NCBI GenBank assembly: GCA_009823505.1
Contig: VZQC01005691.1
Span: forward strand, 1,221,013 to 1,285,012
Direction of reading: 5' to 3'
Source of the DNA: Rhizomys pruinosus
Taxonomy: Eukaryota > Chordata > Mammalia > Rodentia > Spalacidae
Length of the DNA stretch: 64,000 bases
Shown in pieces: positions 11,293 to 23,172 of this stretch. Both the position numbers and the translations under genes were made by a program. The notes beneath the pieces are model-generated. The model saw only the letters and a program-made list of their open reading frames with translations. It searched no databases and was not told the DNA's origin. Position 1 is the first letter of the stretch; the number at the start of each line of letters is the position of its first letter.

Positions 11293-11462
11293 TTATTTAT
11301 TATTTATTTTTTTTTTTTTTTTTTTTTGAGACAGGGTCTCCCTTTAGTCCCAGCTGGCCTGGAGCTCACTTTGTAGACCAGGCTGGCCTTGAACTCACAG
11401 AGTCCTCCGCCTCTGCCTCCCAAGTGCTCGGATTAAAGGCGTGCGCCACCACGCCCGGCTCT
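11293..11462 (-). mobile_element. B1 SINE, antisense
   Basis: Starts with a T-run, then 'gagacagggtctccc' through to 'gcgtgcgccaccacgcccgg', the reverse of a B1. The target duplication 'gatcaactgcatttat' lies at 11277-11292 and 11463-11478. In copy C the equivalent stretch is scrambled (21832-22500). Confidence 0.93.
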
Positions 11463-11478
11463 GATCAACTGCATTTAT

Positions 11479-12082
11479 AAGAATAATCCCAACAATATTA
11501 TGCCAGATCACGACGGTAACAAAATTAGACTTTATCTTAGCATTGATTCTCCCTCAACAATAGTACCAATTCTGGGAAGTTCAGATAATACTTTTCTTAC
11601 TGCCTGACCTCAAAATATTTAATAGATTTTGTTTCTCATAAAAAGACTTGGCATTAGATCTTTTTTTTTACATTGTTTTATACCATTCTAACAAAATTTT
11701 CTCAACAATTTCAGTTCCAAGGAGCCACCTGCTGTTTTAAGAACAAACTGCAATGATCGTTTCTCAAATCTAAAAAACATATAATTAACTAAATTGGGTA
11801 GCCTTTCCATTTCCCTTTTCTCCTCTTCCCCTCTTTTTGGTTAACGGTGGTGGTGATAATAATGGTGGTTCTTTCTTTGTTCTCAAGAAATTATACTGTA
11901 CCAAACTCAAGACTGTTTTTACTGTGGTGACATTCATGTGGAAAAATATTCTGCTTTCATTTTTCTGATTTTGAAACTTTTATTCATAAGAATCATATTC
12001 CATTGAAAATGAAAAGTTTTCTATTTGTTACTTTTAAGTGGAGTATATACTATAGCCTTCTCAAGATGTGCTCAGAAACTGC
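11479..12082. other. No recognised element
   Basis: AT-rich DNA with no gene, SINE or LTR that I can identify. It matches about 22500-22940 in copy C. Confidence 0.4.
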
Positions 12083-12095
12083 AAAAATGATTTCA

Positions 12096-12309
12096 GGGGC
12101 TGGAGAGATGGCTCAGCGGTTAAGAGCACCACTGCTCTTGCAGAGGACCTCAGTTCGATTCCCAGCACCTACATGGTGGCTAAGAACTTTTAACTCCAGT
12201 TCCAGGGGAATCCGATGTCCTCTTCTGACCTCCGCGGCATTCCATGACACGGGTGCACCAACCTACATGCAGACAGTACACTCATGCACATAAAAAAATA
12301 ATAAATTTT
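12096..12309 (+). mobile_element. B2 SINE
   Basis: GGGGCTGGAGAGATGGCTCAGC head, B box 'gttcgattccc', and an AAAAAAATAATAAATT tail. The target duplication 'aaaaatgatttca' flanks it (12083-12095 and about 12310-12323). No internal 17-bp duplication. Confidence 0.92.
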
Positions 12310-12323
12310 TAAAAATGATTTCA

Positions 12324-13672
12324 AAACAAACGTCTCCCATGTGGTATATGTAATGCTAGTCTTTGAACCTGAGCACCACCCCATGCTTTCAGAGTGAAAT
12401 GTAAAAATGAGCACCCAGAAAATTGCTTCAGAAGAGACTTTCAGGCTATTCTCATTCCATTTGAGAAACCAAATTGTGCAATAAGTAAACAGTCTTTTAA
12501 GAGAAACTCCAAGTGGGCCTTTAAGTGCATTGTGTTCACTGACACATCAATCCCCTGTGTTTTTAGCACCTTATGCCCATGACCATATGCTAAGAAAGTA
12601 TATGTGTGCTCTATCCCTGTACCAAAAAAGCTAAATGAAAAAGTGATATCTTAGTTCTGTATCATCTGAATAAATTGAATTCTGACAGAGCAATATGTAA
12701 AGCCACTGATTTTAATTTAATGGCAGTGATTCCAGATGTGCTTCCACTTATGGTGAAGAGAGTACATTCCATCTTGTCTCATCAACTGGATGCAACTAAA
12801 ATCTGCATAGAATACTTGGAGCAAGCTGATTAGAGGCAACAAAAATAGAACTCATAGATCAGACCATTGCAAGCTTCCTGCTCTTTCCCCTTTCTATTTT
12901 CTATCCTGAAATTTACAAACATTCCCCTAACTAGAATTCTACAAAGGTGAAAATAGAAGAGAAGCCCTCTGATTCTAATCGAGACAGCAGGAAAAGAGAC
13001 CCCAGAGGATCAAAGAGCATGAGGTACTTGTCCCACACCTCATTCCTTATCCATTCTCTGTCACTCAAACTCCAGTTTCCACACTGTTCTTCACACATGT
13101 CCTTGGTGATCTTCTACCATTCTGTCCATTCCCAAACATTTCTATGGTGCCCTTCTGAAATCTTACTTGAAAATTATTTCCACACCTTTCCTTAATCAAA
13201 ATTTGGTTCAGCACTCTGGTCAGTCTAGAATTTCTCCAGAAGTTTATCCTAGCAAAACAGTCACAGAGCTAGTCCTATACTCTACAGCCAAACGCAGCAT
13301 TGATTTCTGCTTTAGCTTTCCTTTTTATGAGTAAGAACTCATAAAAAGATACTAAAGTGTTCAGAAGTCCAAATGAGTTTCCTCGCCAAAGGAAACTATT
13401 TAGTGCCCAGGCAGGCTGTCACTACACTAGAGATTATAAAAACTTAGCTTCAGAGGTACCAGCATTCACATTTTTCATACTAAATCCAAAGGCAGAAAGA
13501 ATGAAAGTCTTAAGCATGAAGAAACCTCTAGGCGTGTGTAAATAGGGAAGTAGCTTTCTTGACTCTGCATCAATCGACCTTCAGTTTGCTATTTCCAGCA
13601 TCTGTACCCTGACCAGCCTTTAACTTTAGTTTTAAGAGTGAGCTTGAACTCAAAGGGTGTTCGCACCCCCAA

Positions 13673-13673
<1 letters not shown>
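12324..13673. other. Apparently unique non-coding DNA
   Basis: No recognised gene or repeat. Short open frames such as 12947-13195 are matched in copy C (23816-24064), but that is contig duplication; no family is recognisable and no splice-bounded exon is evident. Confidence 0.4.

Positions 13674-13722
<49 letters not shown>
13674..13722. repeat. (CA)n microsatellite
   Basis: Uninterrupted CA dinucleotide repeat of about 49 bases. In copy C (24549-24606) the same locus is a broken mixture of CA, CC and AA steps. Confidence 0.95.
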
Positions 13723-13723
<1 letters not shown>

Positions 13724-15431
13724 CTCTTTTGGAACTATGGCCTGTAACTGTGCTTGTGAGTCAAGCTTCACCTATACTTTTATTCAAAGCTATTTCTCCC
13801 ACTTCAGTTGGAGAACTATAGACTTCAGTCTACCCTTATCTTGTCAGACAATCTTGCCTTCCAGTTCTAGAATATCTCATCCATGCAATGTCAAGGTCCT
13901 TTCTCAATTGTCATCATTTTCAATGAAGAGTTTTCAATGAAGATGCCTTTCAGCACTTTGATCTGTTAATTCTCAAGCACCCTTCCCACTCTTCTACAAA
14001 GGTCCCTGAGTCATGGGTGGGTGAGGTTCAATATAGCAGTCCTATGCAGGGATACACTCTACAATCTCTTATTCTTTAAAAGTTGGCCAGCTGTGCCCTT
14101 CTGTGCATGATACTGTTGTATAAGGGAACATCACTGGTGAGAGTTAAGCGACACATTAGTTTTCTCCCTGCCTCTTGTTCCACTGTGTTCCTTGAGCCTT
14201 AGGTGTAGAGGTTCAACTGTAGATGTGCTGCCTAGGAATGGGCATCTCTTGTATGTATATTCTGTGTCTCACCAGTTGTGGAATTCTTCAGTAGCCTCCA
14301 AATGTTCCAAAACGAAGCTTGTTTGATGAATGGTATATGATATGCTTGTCTGTACATATGTGCATGCAAAGGACTATGGTGGAGGAGTTGGGAGAGGGAG
14401 GATGGTGGGATGTGGGTGTCATTGGGGAGAGAAGGAATAGTGGAAGTGCTGGCACTGGGGAGAGGAGAGTGAGAAATGCACATACAGTGTCTGAACATTA
14501 GTGCATATGTACGCCTGGGGGCTGACTGGCAAAGAACACGGTGGCAGACAGAAGAGACCTCCCTTTGAGTGGCTGGTGAAAGTGGTCCAGGAGACTCCCA
14601 AAATAAAATGGGCTATTGCCAAAGCTCTTGGTTCTAACCCAGAACCAGAAGATAAGACCCTACTGCTGAAGACAGGACAGACTTAGGACACAGGACTTAG
14701 CGCAATGGAACAGGAACTGACCTGGAAGCCTTCTGCTTGAAATATAGCTCTCATAATCCTAGATGATAATATGTAAACTGCAAAGGGAGAAAATCAATCA
14801 ACAGTCCAACGCAATCCCGAAGCCAAATAACCCTAACAGTCCAGCACAGCAAACTACCTCTGTCGGAACGGTAGTGGCATTGTTATCTGTGGGGTAGCAA
14901 CAGCTCCATAACTGAACTTAAGGCCCTCTCAGTGGGAGTGAACTCATGGGTAGCACTGTAAACTCAGCCAAATACACATAGCTGGACAGGACATAAATCC
15001 TAGAGAAAACCCTATCTCTGCTATCTCTAGACAAATGAATTTTCTTATCATAAGCTAAACATGGATCCTTATATTTACAGGCAACCATACTGTACACCAC
15101 TCATCAGACTCCGTCCGTTTTATAAAAATAATTTCTACAAGTTTCTAATGCAGTTATAGGCAACCTTTTCAAACTCTTTTCTCAGATTTCAGATATGGCT
15201 GGCAAGTACATATTTTTTTCTTTAAGTGTTATGATTACATTATCCCAATGTCTCAAAGACTCCATAGTTTCTAATTTTGTTAGTTGTTTATCCTGTTGGT
15301 ATATATTTTTATACATTCTTTTTTCTAGTGCTCCTAAAATTCCTTTTTATTTTCAATATTTTTATTATGATGCCTAACTTATATTCTTTGAGTTTCTTGG
15401 GTCTATAGATTAGTGGTTTTCAACAATTTTA
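13723..15431. other. Apparently unique non-coding DNA
   Basis: No gene or clear repeat. 14319-14690 is G-rich on the plus strand. 15180-15420 is T-rich and may be very old antisense LINE sequence. Nothing here supports a coding call. Confidence 0.4.
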
Positions 15432-15446
15432 GAAAGCTCCATTCAC

Positions 15447-15675
15447 AGGGCTGGAGAGATGGCCTAGCGGTTAAGAGCGCAGACTGCTCTTGCAGAGGAC
15501 CTGGGTTCGATACCCAGCACCCACATGACAGCTGAGAACCATCTTTAACTCCAGTTCCAGGTGAATCCAACACCCTCTTCTGACCTCCACGGCATTGCAC
15601 AACATGGGTGCACAAACCTACATGCAGACGGTACATTCATACACATACAAAAATAAATTTAAAAAAATTTTAAAA
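15447..15675 (+). mobile_element. B2 SINE
   Basis: GGGCTGGAGAGATGGCCTAGCGG head, B box 'gttcgatacccag', A-rich tail. Host sequence 'gctccattcac' before it and 'actccattcac' after it is a target duplication. No internal duplication. The copy C version (26359-26600) has many added bases. Confidence 0.9.
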
Positions 15676-15929
15676 GAAGACTCCATTCACTAGTTTTCAA
15701 ATATTTTTTCTGATTCTTTTCCTTTCTGCTTGCTACCCTGTTAGGCTTCTGTTGGGGCACTCAATGCTATCCCACACTTCTAAGTCTCTGCTCATTTTCT
15801 CCGTTCTGTTTTTCTCTCCATTCTTTCGATTTCACTTTTGCTATTAATCTGTGTTAAGTGGTTTTTATGCCAGTTCAAATATTATTGGATTCTTGTAGTG
15901 GATTCTTTTTCATGACCTATTTGCTCACA

Positions 15930-16003
15930 CCTTCATACATGTAAACACTGTATGTTGGGCATGGCCCCTTCATACATGTAAGCACTGTACGTTGGGCATG
16001 TCC
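15930..16003. repeat. Tandem duplication of about 37 bp
   Basis: Two copies of a unit containing 'ccttcatacatgtaa' and 'cactgta(t/c)gttgggcatg' lie head to tail. Both copies are also present at about 26888-26968, so the duplication is real in the locus. Confidence 0.85.
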
Positions 16004-16059
16004 CCTTCATAACTCTTACTTTGCCTTTTCTCACCCCTTGCAATTTCCCTTGACCCCTT

Positions 16060-16855
16060 TATCCTCCTAGACAATGTTATTTACATTTTCATGTCATATA
16101 TATACAAATGTACACTTATATGTGATTTTATATGCCTATATAAAATCTGGGAAGCACCAATGCTATAAACATATGATATTTGTCTTTCTGAAGGGAGCTT
16201 AATTCGCCTAATATGGCTATTTCAAGTTGCATCCATTTTCCAGCAAATAACTTATCATTTTTTATGTGTATGAGTATATTCCCTGCATGTAGGTAGGTGT
16301 ACTCATGTCATGCAATGTCCACGGTCAGAAGAGAGTATTGGATTGCCCTCAAACTGGAGCTATGGACAGTTGTTAGCCACAATGTGGGTACTGGGAATGG
16401 ATCCCAGGAACTCTGTAAGAGCAGCCAATGCTCTTAACCTCTGACCCATCTCTCCAGCCCCAACCCTTCATTATTCTTTATGGATAAAATATTTACACTC
16501 CATGTATATACTACATTTTCCTTAAATGTCCAACTTTTGTTGGATAACAGACGTTGGTTTCATGGTTTAGCTATTGTGAATTCTGCTGCAATAAACATTG
16601 TTGTACAAGTGTCTCTGTGATACATCAACTTTGAGTCATTTGAGTAAATATCCAGGAGTGACACAGTTTTTTGCAAAGCATCCAGGCCAACTACCATCAA
16701 CTGCTGCCAACTGTTGGCCTTGCTTCCTGAGAAACCAGAGTCCTGTTGCCTATCTGACTGCCTATGCCTATAGCTAAATATTTTCCCAATTTTTTCCTCT
16801 AGCAATTTCAAAATTTCCAGTCTTACATTAAGATTTGATCTATTTAGAGTTGTTG
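16060..16855 (-). mobile_element. Old LINE-1, antisense, with nested B2
   Basis: Antisense ORF2 end: 'tgtctttctgaagggagctt', 'catccattttccagcaaata', then after a B2 'tggtttagctattgtgaatt', 'tgctgcaataaacattgttg', 'gagtaaatatccaggagtga' and 'agtcttacattaagatttga'. This is the classic LINE-1 ORF2 C-terminal order in reverse. It continues on the far side of the MaLR insertion in copy C (29516-29600). Confidence 0.8.
16257..16461 (-). mobile_element. B2 SINE, antisense
   Basis: Reads 'tttatgtgtatgagtatatt' at the left and 'catctctccagcccc' at the right, so it is a reversed B2. It is diverged and interrupts the antisense LINE-1. No clean target duplication is visible. Confidence 0.85.
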
Positions 16856-16866
16856 TTTTTTTAATA

Positions 16867-17255
16867 ACTCAGGGCAGGAACCTGGAGGCAGGAGCTGAAG
16901 CACAGTCCACAGAGGAATGCTTCTTACTGGCCTACTCCCCTGGCCCATTCCCAGCCTGCCCTCTTATACGGGACATAACAACCTGCCCAGAGTGGGAACA
17001 CTCATTTTGGGCTGGGCCCTCCCACACGGCTCGACAATCAAGACAATACTCCACAGATGTGGCCACAGACCAATCCAATGGAGCCAATTCCCCAATTGAG
17101 GCTCCCTCAACCCAGGTGTGTCAAGTTGACACTAAAGCTATCCAGCACAATTGACCCCTTGTCAACTTGACACACAAAACACATCACTATTAAACCACCA
17201 CCTTTCCAGTTCTTATCCCCAAGGTATGATGTTAACATTAATCACAACCTAAGAC
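16867..17255 (-). mobile_element. MaLR LTR with start of internal region, truncated
   Basis: 'ggcaggaacctggaggcagg' through 'gtgtcaagttgacactaaag' to the 'tatccagcaca' end matches the 3'-on-plus part of the LTRs at 57121-57531 and 58677-59075. The following 17152-17255 matches their internal region, then the sequence jumps to unrelated DNA. Copy C carries the internal region intact, so copy B has a deletion or a misjoin here. Confidence 0.8.
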
Positions 17256-17396
17256 AGTACATTCTTCATTCTAGCTCTGCTATAATTTTCATTTATCTAT
17301 TTTCTAGTCTAGATGTTTTAGATCCTGTAGATTTAAAATAAACCTATATATTGTAAGTAAATTGACTTACATCCCTAATCGTTTTTAAGTGTCTTT

Positions 17397-17617
17397 TTAA
17401 ATTTTTTTATTTTTTTTTATGTGTATGGTGTACTGTTGCATTTAGGTTGGTGCACCCATGTCATGCAATACTGTGGAGGTCCGAAGAAGGCATCGGATTC
17501 CCCTGGAACTAGAGTTAAGACGCTTCTTAGCTGCCATGTGGGTGCTGGGAATCGAACCCAGGTACTCTGCAAGAATAGTCGGTGCTCTTATCTGCTGAGC
17601 CATCTCTCCAGCCTCCT
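17397..17617 (-). mobile_element. B2 SINE, antisense
   Basis: T-rich start with 'tatgtgtatggtgtactg', middle 'cccctggaactagagttaag', end 'gagccatctctccagcc': a reversed B2 without the 17-bp duplication. Confidence 0.9.
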
Positions 17618-17666
17618 CTTTCAGTATCTTTAAAAACAGTTCTATTGACACTATTTACTATTTTAT

Positions 17667-17812
17667 CTTCCTTTTTTTTTTTTTTTTTTTTTTTTGGTCT
17701 TTTTGAGACATGGTTTCCATATAGCCTCAGCTGTGCCTGGGAAGTCACTATGTAGACCAGGCTGGCCTTGAAACTCACAGCGCTCCACCTGCTTCTGCCT
17801 CCAAGTGCTGGA
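17667..17812 (-). mobile_element. B1 SINE, antisense, cut by contig end
   Basis: T-run followed by 'gagacatggtttccatatag' and 'accaggctggccttgaaact', ending at 'caagtgctgga' where the N begins. The matching site in copy C (30290-30365) has lost the middle of the B1. Confidence 0.85.
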
Positions 17813-17813
17813 N
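17813..17813. other. Single-N contig join
   Basis: The N is followed by the same GGGACTATAATTTTA start as at 7424. It marks the second redundant contig. Confidence 0.9.
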
Positions 17814-18066
17814 GGGACTATAATTTTATTTTTCTATTATGTCTTTATCTGGCTTTGGAAACAACAATATGCTAACTTGACAGAAAGCTAATGGAAACAT
17901 TCCTTCCTTGCTAGTTAATGTAATAAATTGAAAAGGGTTGATTTTACTTCTTTTAAGGTCTGGAAGACTTCTAAAATGAATCCATATAGATCTGGGAAAT
18001 TTTTACCTGAGACACTAGTGCTTCAATCTTGTAGCTTGGTATAGGTCTTCTAAAATCATCAAAATT

Positions 18067-18335
18067 GGGGCTGGAGAGATGGCTAGCATTAGAGCGCCGA
18101 CCGCTCTTGCAGAGGACCCCGGTTCGAATCCCCAGCACCCACATGCGCTAAGAGCCGTTCTGAACTCCAGTTCCAGGATAGAACCCAGCTTCAGGGGAAT
18201 CGAGACCTCTTCTGACCTCCAGCAGTTGCAAATTGCGGACACGGGCACACGACATGCATACACACAGTACAATACAAACAAAATAAAAAAACGAAAAAAA
18301 AATTAAAAAGAAAAAAAAAATAATAAATAAATAAT
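18067..18335 (+). mobile_element. B2 SINE, heavily damaged duplicate of 3835
   Basis: Same insertion site as 3835 and 7677. Nearly every ten bases carry an indel ('atggctagcattagagcgcc'), and the tail is disordered. Confidence 0.75.
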
Positions 18336-19857
18336 CAAAATTATCGTGTTTTATCTTTTCTGTTTTAGATTTTTCTTCATCAGTATAAATACACTGACAT
18401 GGAACTTTTAAGGGAAACAATTTCCTTTTTTTTTTTAGAAAAAAATTTCTTTTATTCACAGTTCAAGATACAATCCACTTATGGCAGGGAAGTCAAGAAG
18501 GCACAAGCTTGAAGCAACTGCTCATGTAAGTCTTTTGTTAATTCTTTTAGTTTGTTTTACTCATGGAAAACTGTACATTCTCCTCTTCTTATCCTTATGA
18601 CAGATAATTGACACATAATGCTATATGCATATATTCTGCTGGACTGATAGTAATCTTTCTCTCTAGAACACGCGAAATAATACATCTAAGTCATCCTAGC
18701 TTATAAAGTTTCTGTTGAGAATCTGCTGCTACATTCTCGATGTGACTTTGTGTTCTCTCTTCATAACTTTCAATACACTTTTCATTCTATATATTGAGCA
18801 CTTTAGCTAAAATATGATATGGAATGGTTCTTTTCTGATGTTTGCCTATTTGGTGTTCCTTCCCTGTCTCCAAGATGCCTATCACACACCTGGATGGTCA
18901 TTTTTAGTCGTTATAGATGCTGCTACCATCAGTGAGGGGCTATTTAGAGCTCAGATTGTGAATCCTGGTTCCACCTTTAAATAGTCCTCTACAAGTCAGG
19001 TTGCAAATAGTGGACTAATAAAACACAAACAAATAATACAGTCACAATTGCAAGGTTCATCGAAGATGCTGACGCCAATGGGAAGTCTTTCATGGGTCAG
19101 ATTGCAAGTGCTACAACATGCCCCTGCGTGGTTCTTCCCGATGGCCCTTGGAACAGGAGTTTGTGTTTTTTGGTTCTGCAGCTCTAGCTCTTGCCAGGCG
19201 CCTGTCCTGCCATTCGTTCCCCACCATTCAGAATTGTTCTGCTGGCCATATCTCATCACATAGCCACATGCCACATGTTCTGGGTTTCCTGAGACGTGGT
19301 TCATTGGCTGAGGAGAATTCCTTTTGTGAGGAGGAGCATGGCCTGAGGAGGCATCATTTTTAAATTTGGTTTCTTGCTTTGCTAATTCTGGTGCAATACC
19401 AGGAAGAGATGACTTTCCCTGCTTTTTCTTTTCCCTCTGTACAATTTTTGCTTCCTTCCTCCCTCCTTTTACTGATTTTTTTTTAAATCCCTATTACCAA
19501 AAGTACAGTGTAGATATCCGAGGCCCATGTCATCAACTAGGCCATCTGCTGCTGCACTCCCTGTCACTGAGAGATGAGACTTTCCCAAACAGCATCAGTC
19601 CTTCTGGGATAGACTGGATTTGCTCTCCTCTTTTACCTTGTAAATTTTTATTTACTTTTCTTTAAATCCAGAAATTTCAATACATCGCCTACCTCTTCTG
19701 ATAACTACTATCCAACTTCTCCTGAGATTCTAGCAGACTGTATGTGCTGTCTGAATCTCCATCATCTCCCTAAATAGTTACTTAACTGAGAATGAAGTGG
19801 TGACTCAGTCAAATAATAGAGTATTTACTAGTGTGGGCAAGTTCCTAGGTATACCCA

Positions 19858-19950
19858 GCTGAGGGTATACCACAGTAGCAAAGTACTTGCTAATGTGCAC
19901 AAGGTCCTAGATTCAACTCCCCAGCACTCCACCTCCAAAAAAGAAAAGCT
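19858..19950 (+). mobile_element. ID-like SINE, duplicate of 5580
   Basis: Same element and flanks as 5580, with a single-base insertion near the B box. Confidence 0.75.
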
Positions 19951-20669
19951 TGAAACAAATCTGCACTTGATACATGGCAAGAGATTCAGGTTGTGAATCT
20001 TCCAGTCAATCAGAGACACACAGTCATCCTTATCTCTAAGGAAACCAAGGCCTGTGTTTTGTGCCTCTTCCCTGTCTGGCATATTCCAGCCAAGCTTTAT
20101 ATAATCTCCCACACTGATAGGAATCTGAGAGGACACTTCATGGGGAAAGCAGATTATCAGGTACCAACAAAATACAGTGTGGTCTGGGGCAAGAAAGAGG
20201 TTCCACTAATCATCTTCTCTTCCTTGGGCATTTTAATCAAGGAAAGCAAGAGAAGAGGACAGGTAAAAATGAACGTGAAGATGTTCTAATTATATAAATG
20301 AGTTAAGGAAGCTGTGGCAGCCACAGTTAAGCAAAAATCACAGGGCAGGGGAATTGGGGTAGGTAACAAAACCAAGTAAGCAAAAGTTAAAAGGTAGGGG
20401 AGAAAATACAAAACAGAGGACCAAGGAGATGTTTGTTATCAGGACAGAAAAGACAGAAGCTGAAGGAGAGACATAAAGAACTAAACACTGCTACCGCTTT
20501 GATTGCAGATTCGTCTTCCTGCCCTTGTTTCTCCAGAGATGTTTATTCTTCCCAGGAATCTACCAGGAATTAAAAAAAAAAAAAAACAGGATTAAAAAAA
20601 GTTCCCATGAATTTCCCCTCATCAGGAACTGTTGCCTCCTGGGCATCTGTTACAAAGCTCCAAATACTT

Positions 20670-21160
20670 CCCTTTAATGAACTTTGCAGGTGGTAAATGG
20701 GGGAGCTCGAGCATTATGCTAAGTGAAGTAACGCAGCTCCCCAGAAAACAAAGGGGTGATACGGTCTACTCCCTCATTTGTGGATGTTAACACCAACATC
20801 CCCAGATGAAAGGCAAGCTGAACACACAGTATTTGTTCTAGAATTCTGTTTATCTGAAAGCAACATGTTGTTATAACGTAAATCTTTCAACAGGCTCTAT
20901 AATCCACCCACCAACTTAAGTTCAGACCCTGTAAATTCCATCTATGGGTGAGAGTAATGTATCCGTATTTTAGAGTAATATAAAATAATGGAGGAAAAAG
21001 TGAATCCTAACATAAAAAAAGACTGAGAGGAAAGATGCAGGACAGTTATGTTAGAATGCATGATGCTGAGGTGGGGTGGGGGGAAAGGGAAAAGGGAATA
21101 TGCCTTAACTGAACCGAAAAATGATATCTGAAATCGCAAAACATCAATAAAAGCATAAAA
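20670..21160 (+). mobile_element. LINE-1 3' end, duplicate of 6390
   Basis: Same LINE-1 3' end as 6390 and 10195, with many short insertions and deletions. Confidence 0.7.
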
Positions 21161-21180
21161 AAAGAAAACAAACAAAGATC

Positions 21181-21420
21181 AGGGCTGGAAGAGAGGCTCA
21201 GCAGGTTAAGAGCACCACATTTTGTTCTTAGCAGAGGTTCAATTCCAGCACCCATTGTGCTGCCAACAATGCCCTTACAGGCCACTTCCAGGGGAACTCA
21301 CACACCCTCTTCTGACTCTGCAGCATGGCATGACATGGAATGTCACCTTACCCCCTACATACAGACCAGTATACAATGATACACATTAAAATAAAATAAT
21401 AAATAAATATTTTAAAAACA
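21181..21420 (+). mobile_element. B2 SINE, damaged duplicate of 6883
   Basis: Recognisable B2 in the same place as 6883 and 10680, with inserted bases and a disrupted B box. Confidence 0.7.
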
Positions 21421-21489
21421 AAAGATCCCTCACTCCCTGCGTTTCACTTGGAAATGCAGTGTCACCATCTTACTTAAATGGTGCTCACT

Positions 21490-21660
21490 AGCTGGGCGGG
21501 TGGCGCACGCCTTTAATCAGCTAGCACTTGGAGGGCAGAGGAGGTGGAGTCCTTGCGCGATGTTAGCATATGGTAGCGCCACTAGTGTTCTGCAGCGCAG
21601 AGAGAGTTCCAGGTCAGCTGGGGCTACAGGGAGACCCTTTTCGAGAAAGACCAAGAAACA
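21490..21660 (+). mobile_element. B1 SINE, damaged duplicate of 10978
   Basis: 'gctgggcgggtggcgcacgc' head and 'ggggctacagggagaccctt' end, with a scrambled middle (21551-21600). It confirms that copies B and C share a B1 where copy A has a B2. Confidence 0.75.
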
Positions 21661-21831
21661 TAAAGTAAAAATTGATAAGTAATGATTGAATGAGTAGATT
21701 GCTCGCCGATAATCCACCTTCCCCAAGTCTAATTCTAATTCTTTGTACCTTGCTTGTTGATGATTCTTCCTATTTCATCTGTTACAGCTACTGAGTCTCA
21801 CGATCACATTAGCATCTCCTGACCCCAGACT

Positions 21832-22500
21832 CGAATTGGCATTCTATCTATTGTATTTATTTACTTTTATTATTTTTTATTAATAATTAATTGAGGACGA
21901 AGAAGAGGAGATACAGTCATGCTTAGCCAGAGCATGGCTTGGAGCAGAGATTCGTAGGAAGCTGGCACTGAACTGCTTCAGATGATCGGTGGCTGTCTGC
22001 CTCCACAGTGCTCGACCTTGGGAAGTGCGTCCGCGGCAACGTGCGCCGGTAGAACAGAACTTGATACTCAGATATCGCCACACATAGTGCGATACGATGT
22101 AAGCAACAATTAGGAGTGATGCGTGCGATGCCGTAAAGGTTGATAGTAACCAGGCCCGCATGGCGGGCGTGTCTGCAATGAAGCTGAGTGAGAGCGTAAA
22201 GCTGCGACACTAGGGAGTGGGGTTGGTGCGCGGGATGGGAAGGAGGCGGAGTCGTTAATTGTGGCCCGTGGCAGAACTAGACTCCACTTAATTCGGGGCG
22301 AGGAGGGAAGTATCTAGACTCGAGTCGCGGCGAATGGGGTTGGGGGAGAGAAAAAGAAAACGACCAGGGAGGTGGTGTGCTCGTTATACAAAAATATCAT
22401 CGCGTAAATTACTTGATCTAGCATTGCTCCCCTAGTCCATCTGATCAGATAAATTTCATCTGACCAAATGATAGATTTGTTCCGCTAAAGACTTCATAGA
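21832..22500. other. Scrambled CpG-rich block
   Basis: It sits where copy B has an antisense B1 and about 200 bases of AT-rich DNA (11277-11660). Faint B1 traces remain at the left ('gctggcactgaactgcttca', 'ggtggctgtctgcctccaca'). The rest is CpG-rich and matches nothing else in the window, and the block is about 290 bases longer than in copy B. It looks like failed consensus, not a CpG island. The open frames over it (21880-22210) are not supported. Confidence 0.65.
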
Positions 22501-22945
22501 TCTTTTTTTTTTACATTTTTTATACCATTCTAACAAAATTTTCTCAACAATTTCAGTTCCAAGGAGCCACCTGCTGTTTTAAGAACAAACTGCAATGATC
22601 GTTTCTCAAATCTAAAAAACATATAATTAACTAATTGGGTAGCTTTCCATTTCCCTTTTCTCCTCTTCCCTCTTTTTGGTCACGGTGGTTGGTGGTGATA
22701 ATAATGGTGGTTCTGTTCTTTGTTCTCAGAAATTATACTGTACAAACTCAATACTGTTTTTACTGTGGTGACTTGCATGTGGAAAAATATTCTGTTTTTT
22801 TCTTTCATTTTTCTGATTTGTGAAACCTGTGTATCATAAGAATCATATCCATTGAAAATGAAAAAGTTTTCTATTGGTTACTTTTAAGTGAGTAATACAT
22901 AGCCTTCTCAAGATTGCTCAGAAACTTGTCAAAAGTGATTTTCAG

Positions 22946-23172
22946 GGGCCTTAGAGATGGCTCAGCGTGGTTAAGAGCACCACTGGCTCTTCCAGAGGAC
23001 CATCAGTTCGATTCCATGCAATCCACGGTGGCTAAGAACTGTTTTAACTCCAGTTCCAGGGGAATCCGAGTCCTCTTCTGACCTCCGCGGGCATTCCCAT
23101 GACACGGGTGCACCAACTACATTGCAGACAGTTACACTCAGTGCACATAAAAAAAGATATAAATTTTTAAAA
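22946..23172 (+). mobile_element. B2 SINE, damaged duplicate of 12096
   Basis: Same site as 12096 with repeated single-base insertions, including in the head ('ggggccttagagatggctca'). Confidence 0.8.

Larger units (their letters stand above)
7424..17812. repeat. Copy B of the repeated segment (extended)
   Basis: 7424 to about 10977 repeats 3582-7189, and about 10977-17812 is shared only with copy C. Most blocks are near identical to copy A, but 7770-8300 carries clustered indels, including a replaced B2 tail. The contig ends inside a B1 at 17812. Copy B lacks about 1.65 kb that copy C has at 28237-29889. Confidence 0.85.

Noticed and set aside
21880..22210. Possible CpG-island promoter or foreign gene
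   Set aside because: Comparison with 11277-11660 shows it replaces ordinary B1 and AT-rich DNA with scrambled sequence.
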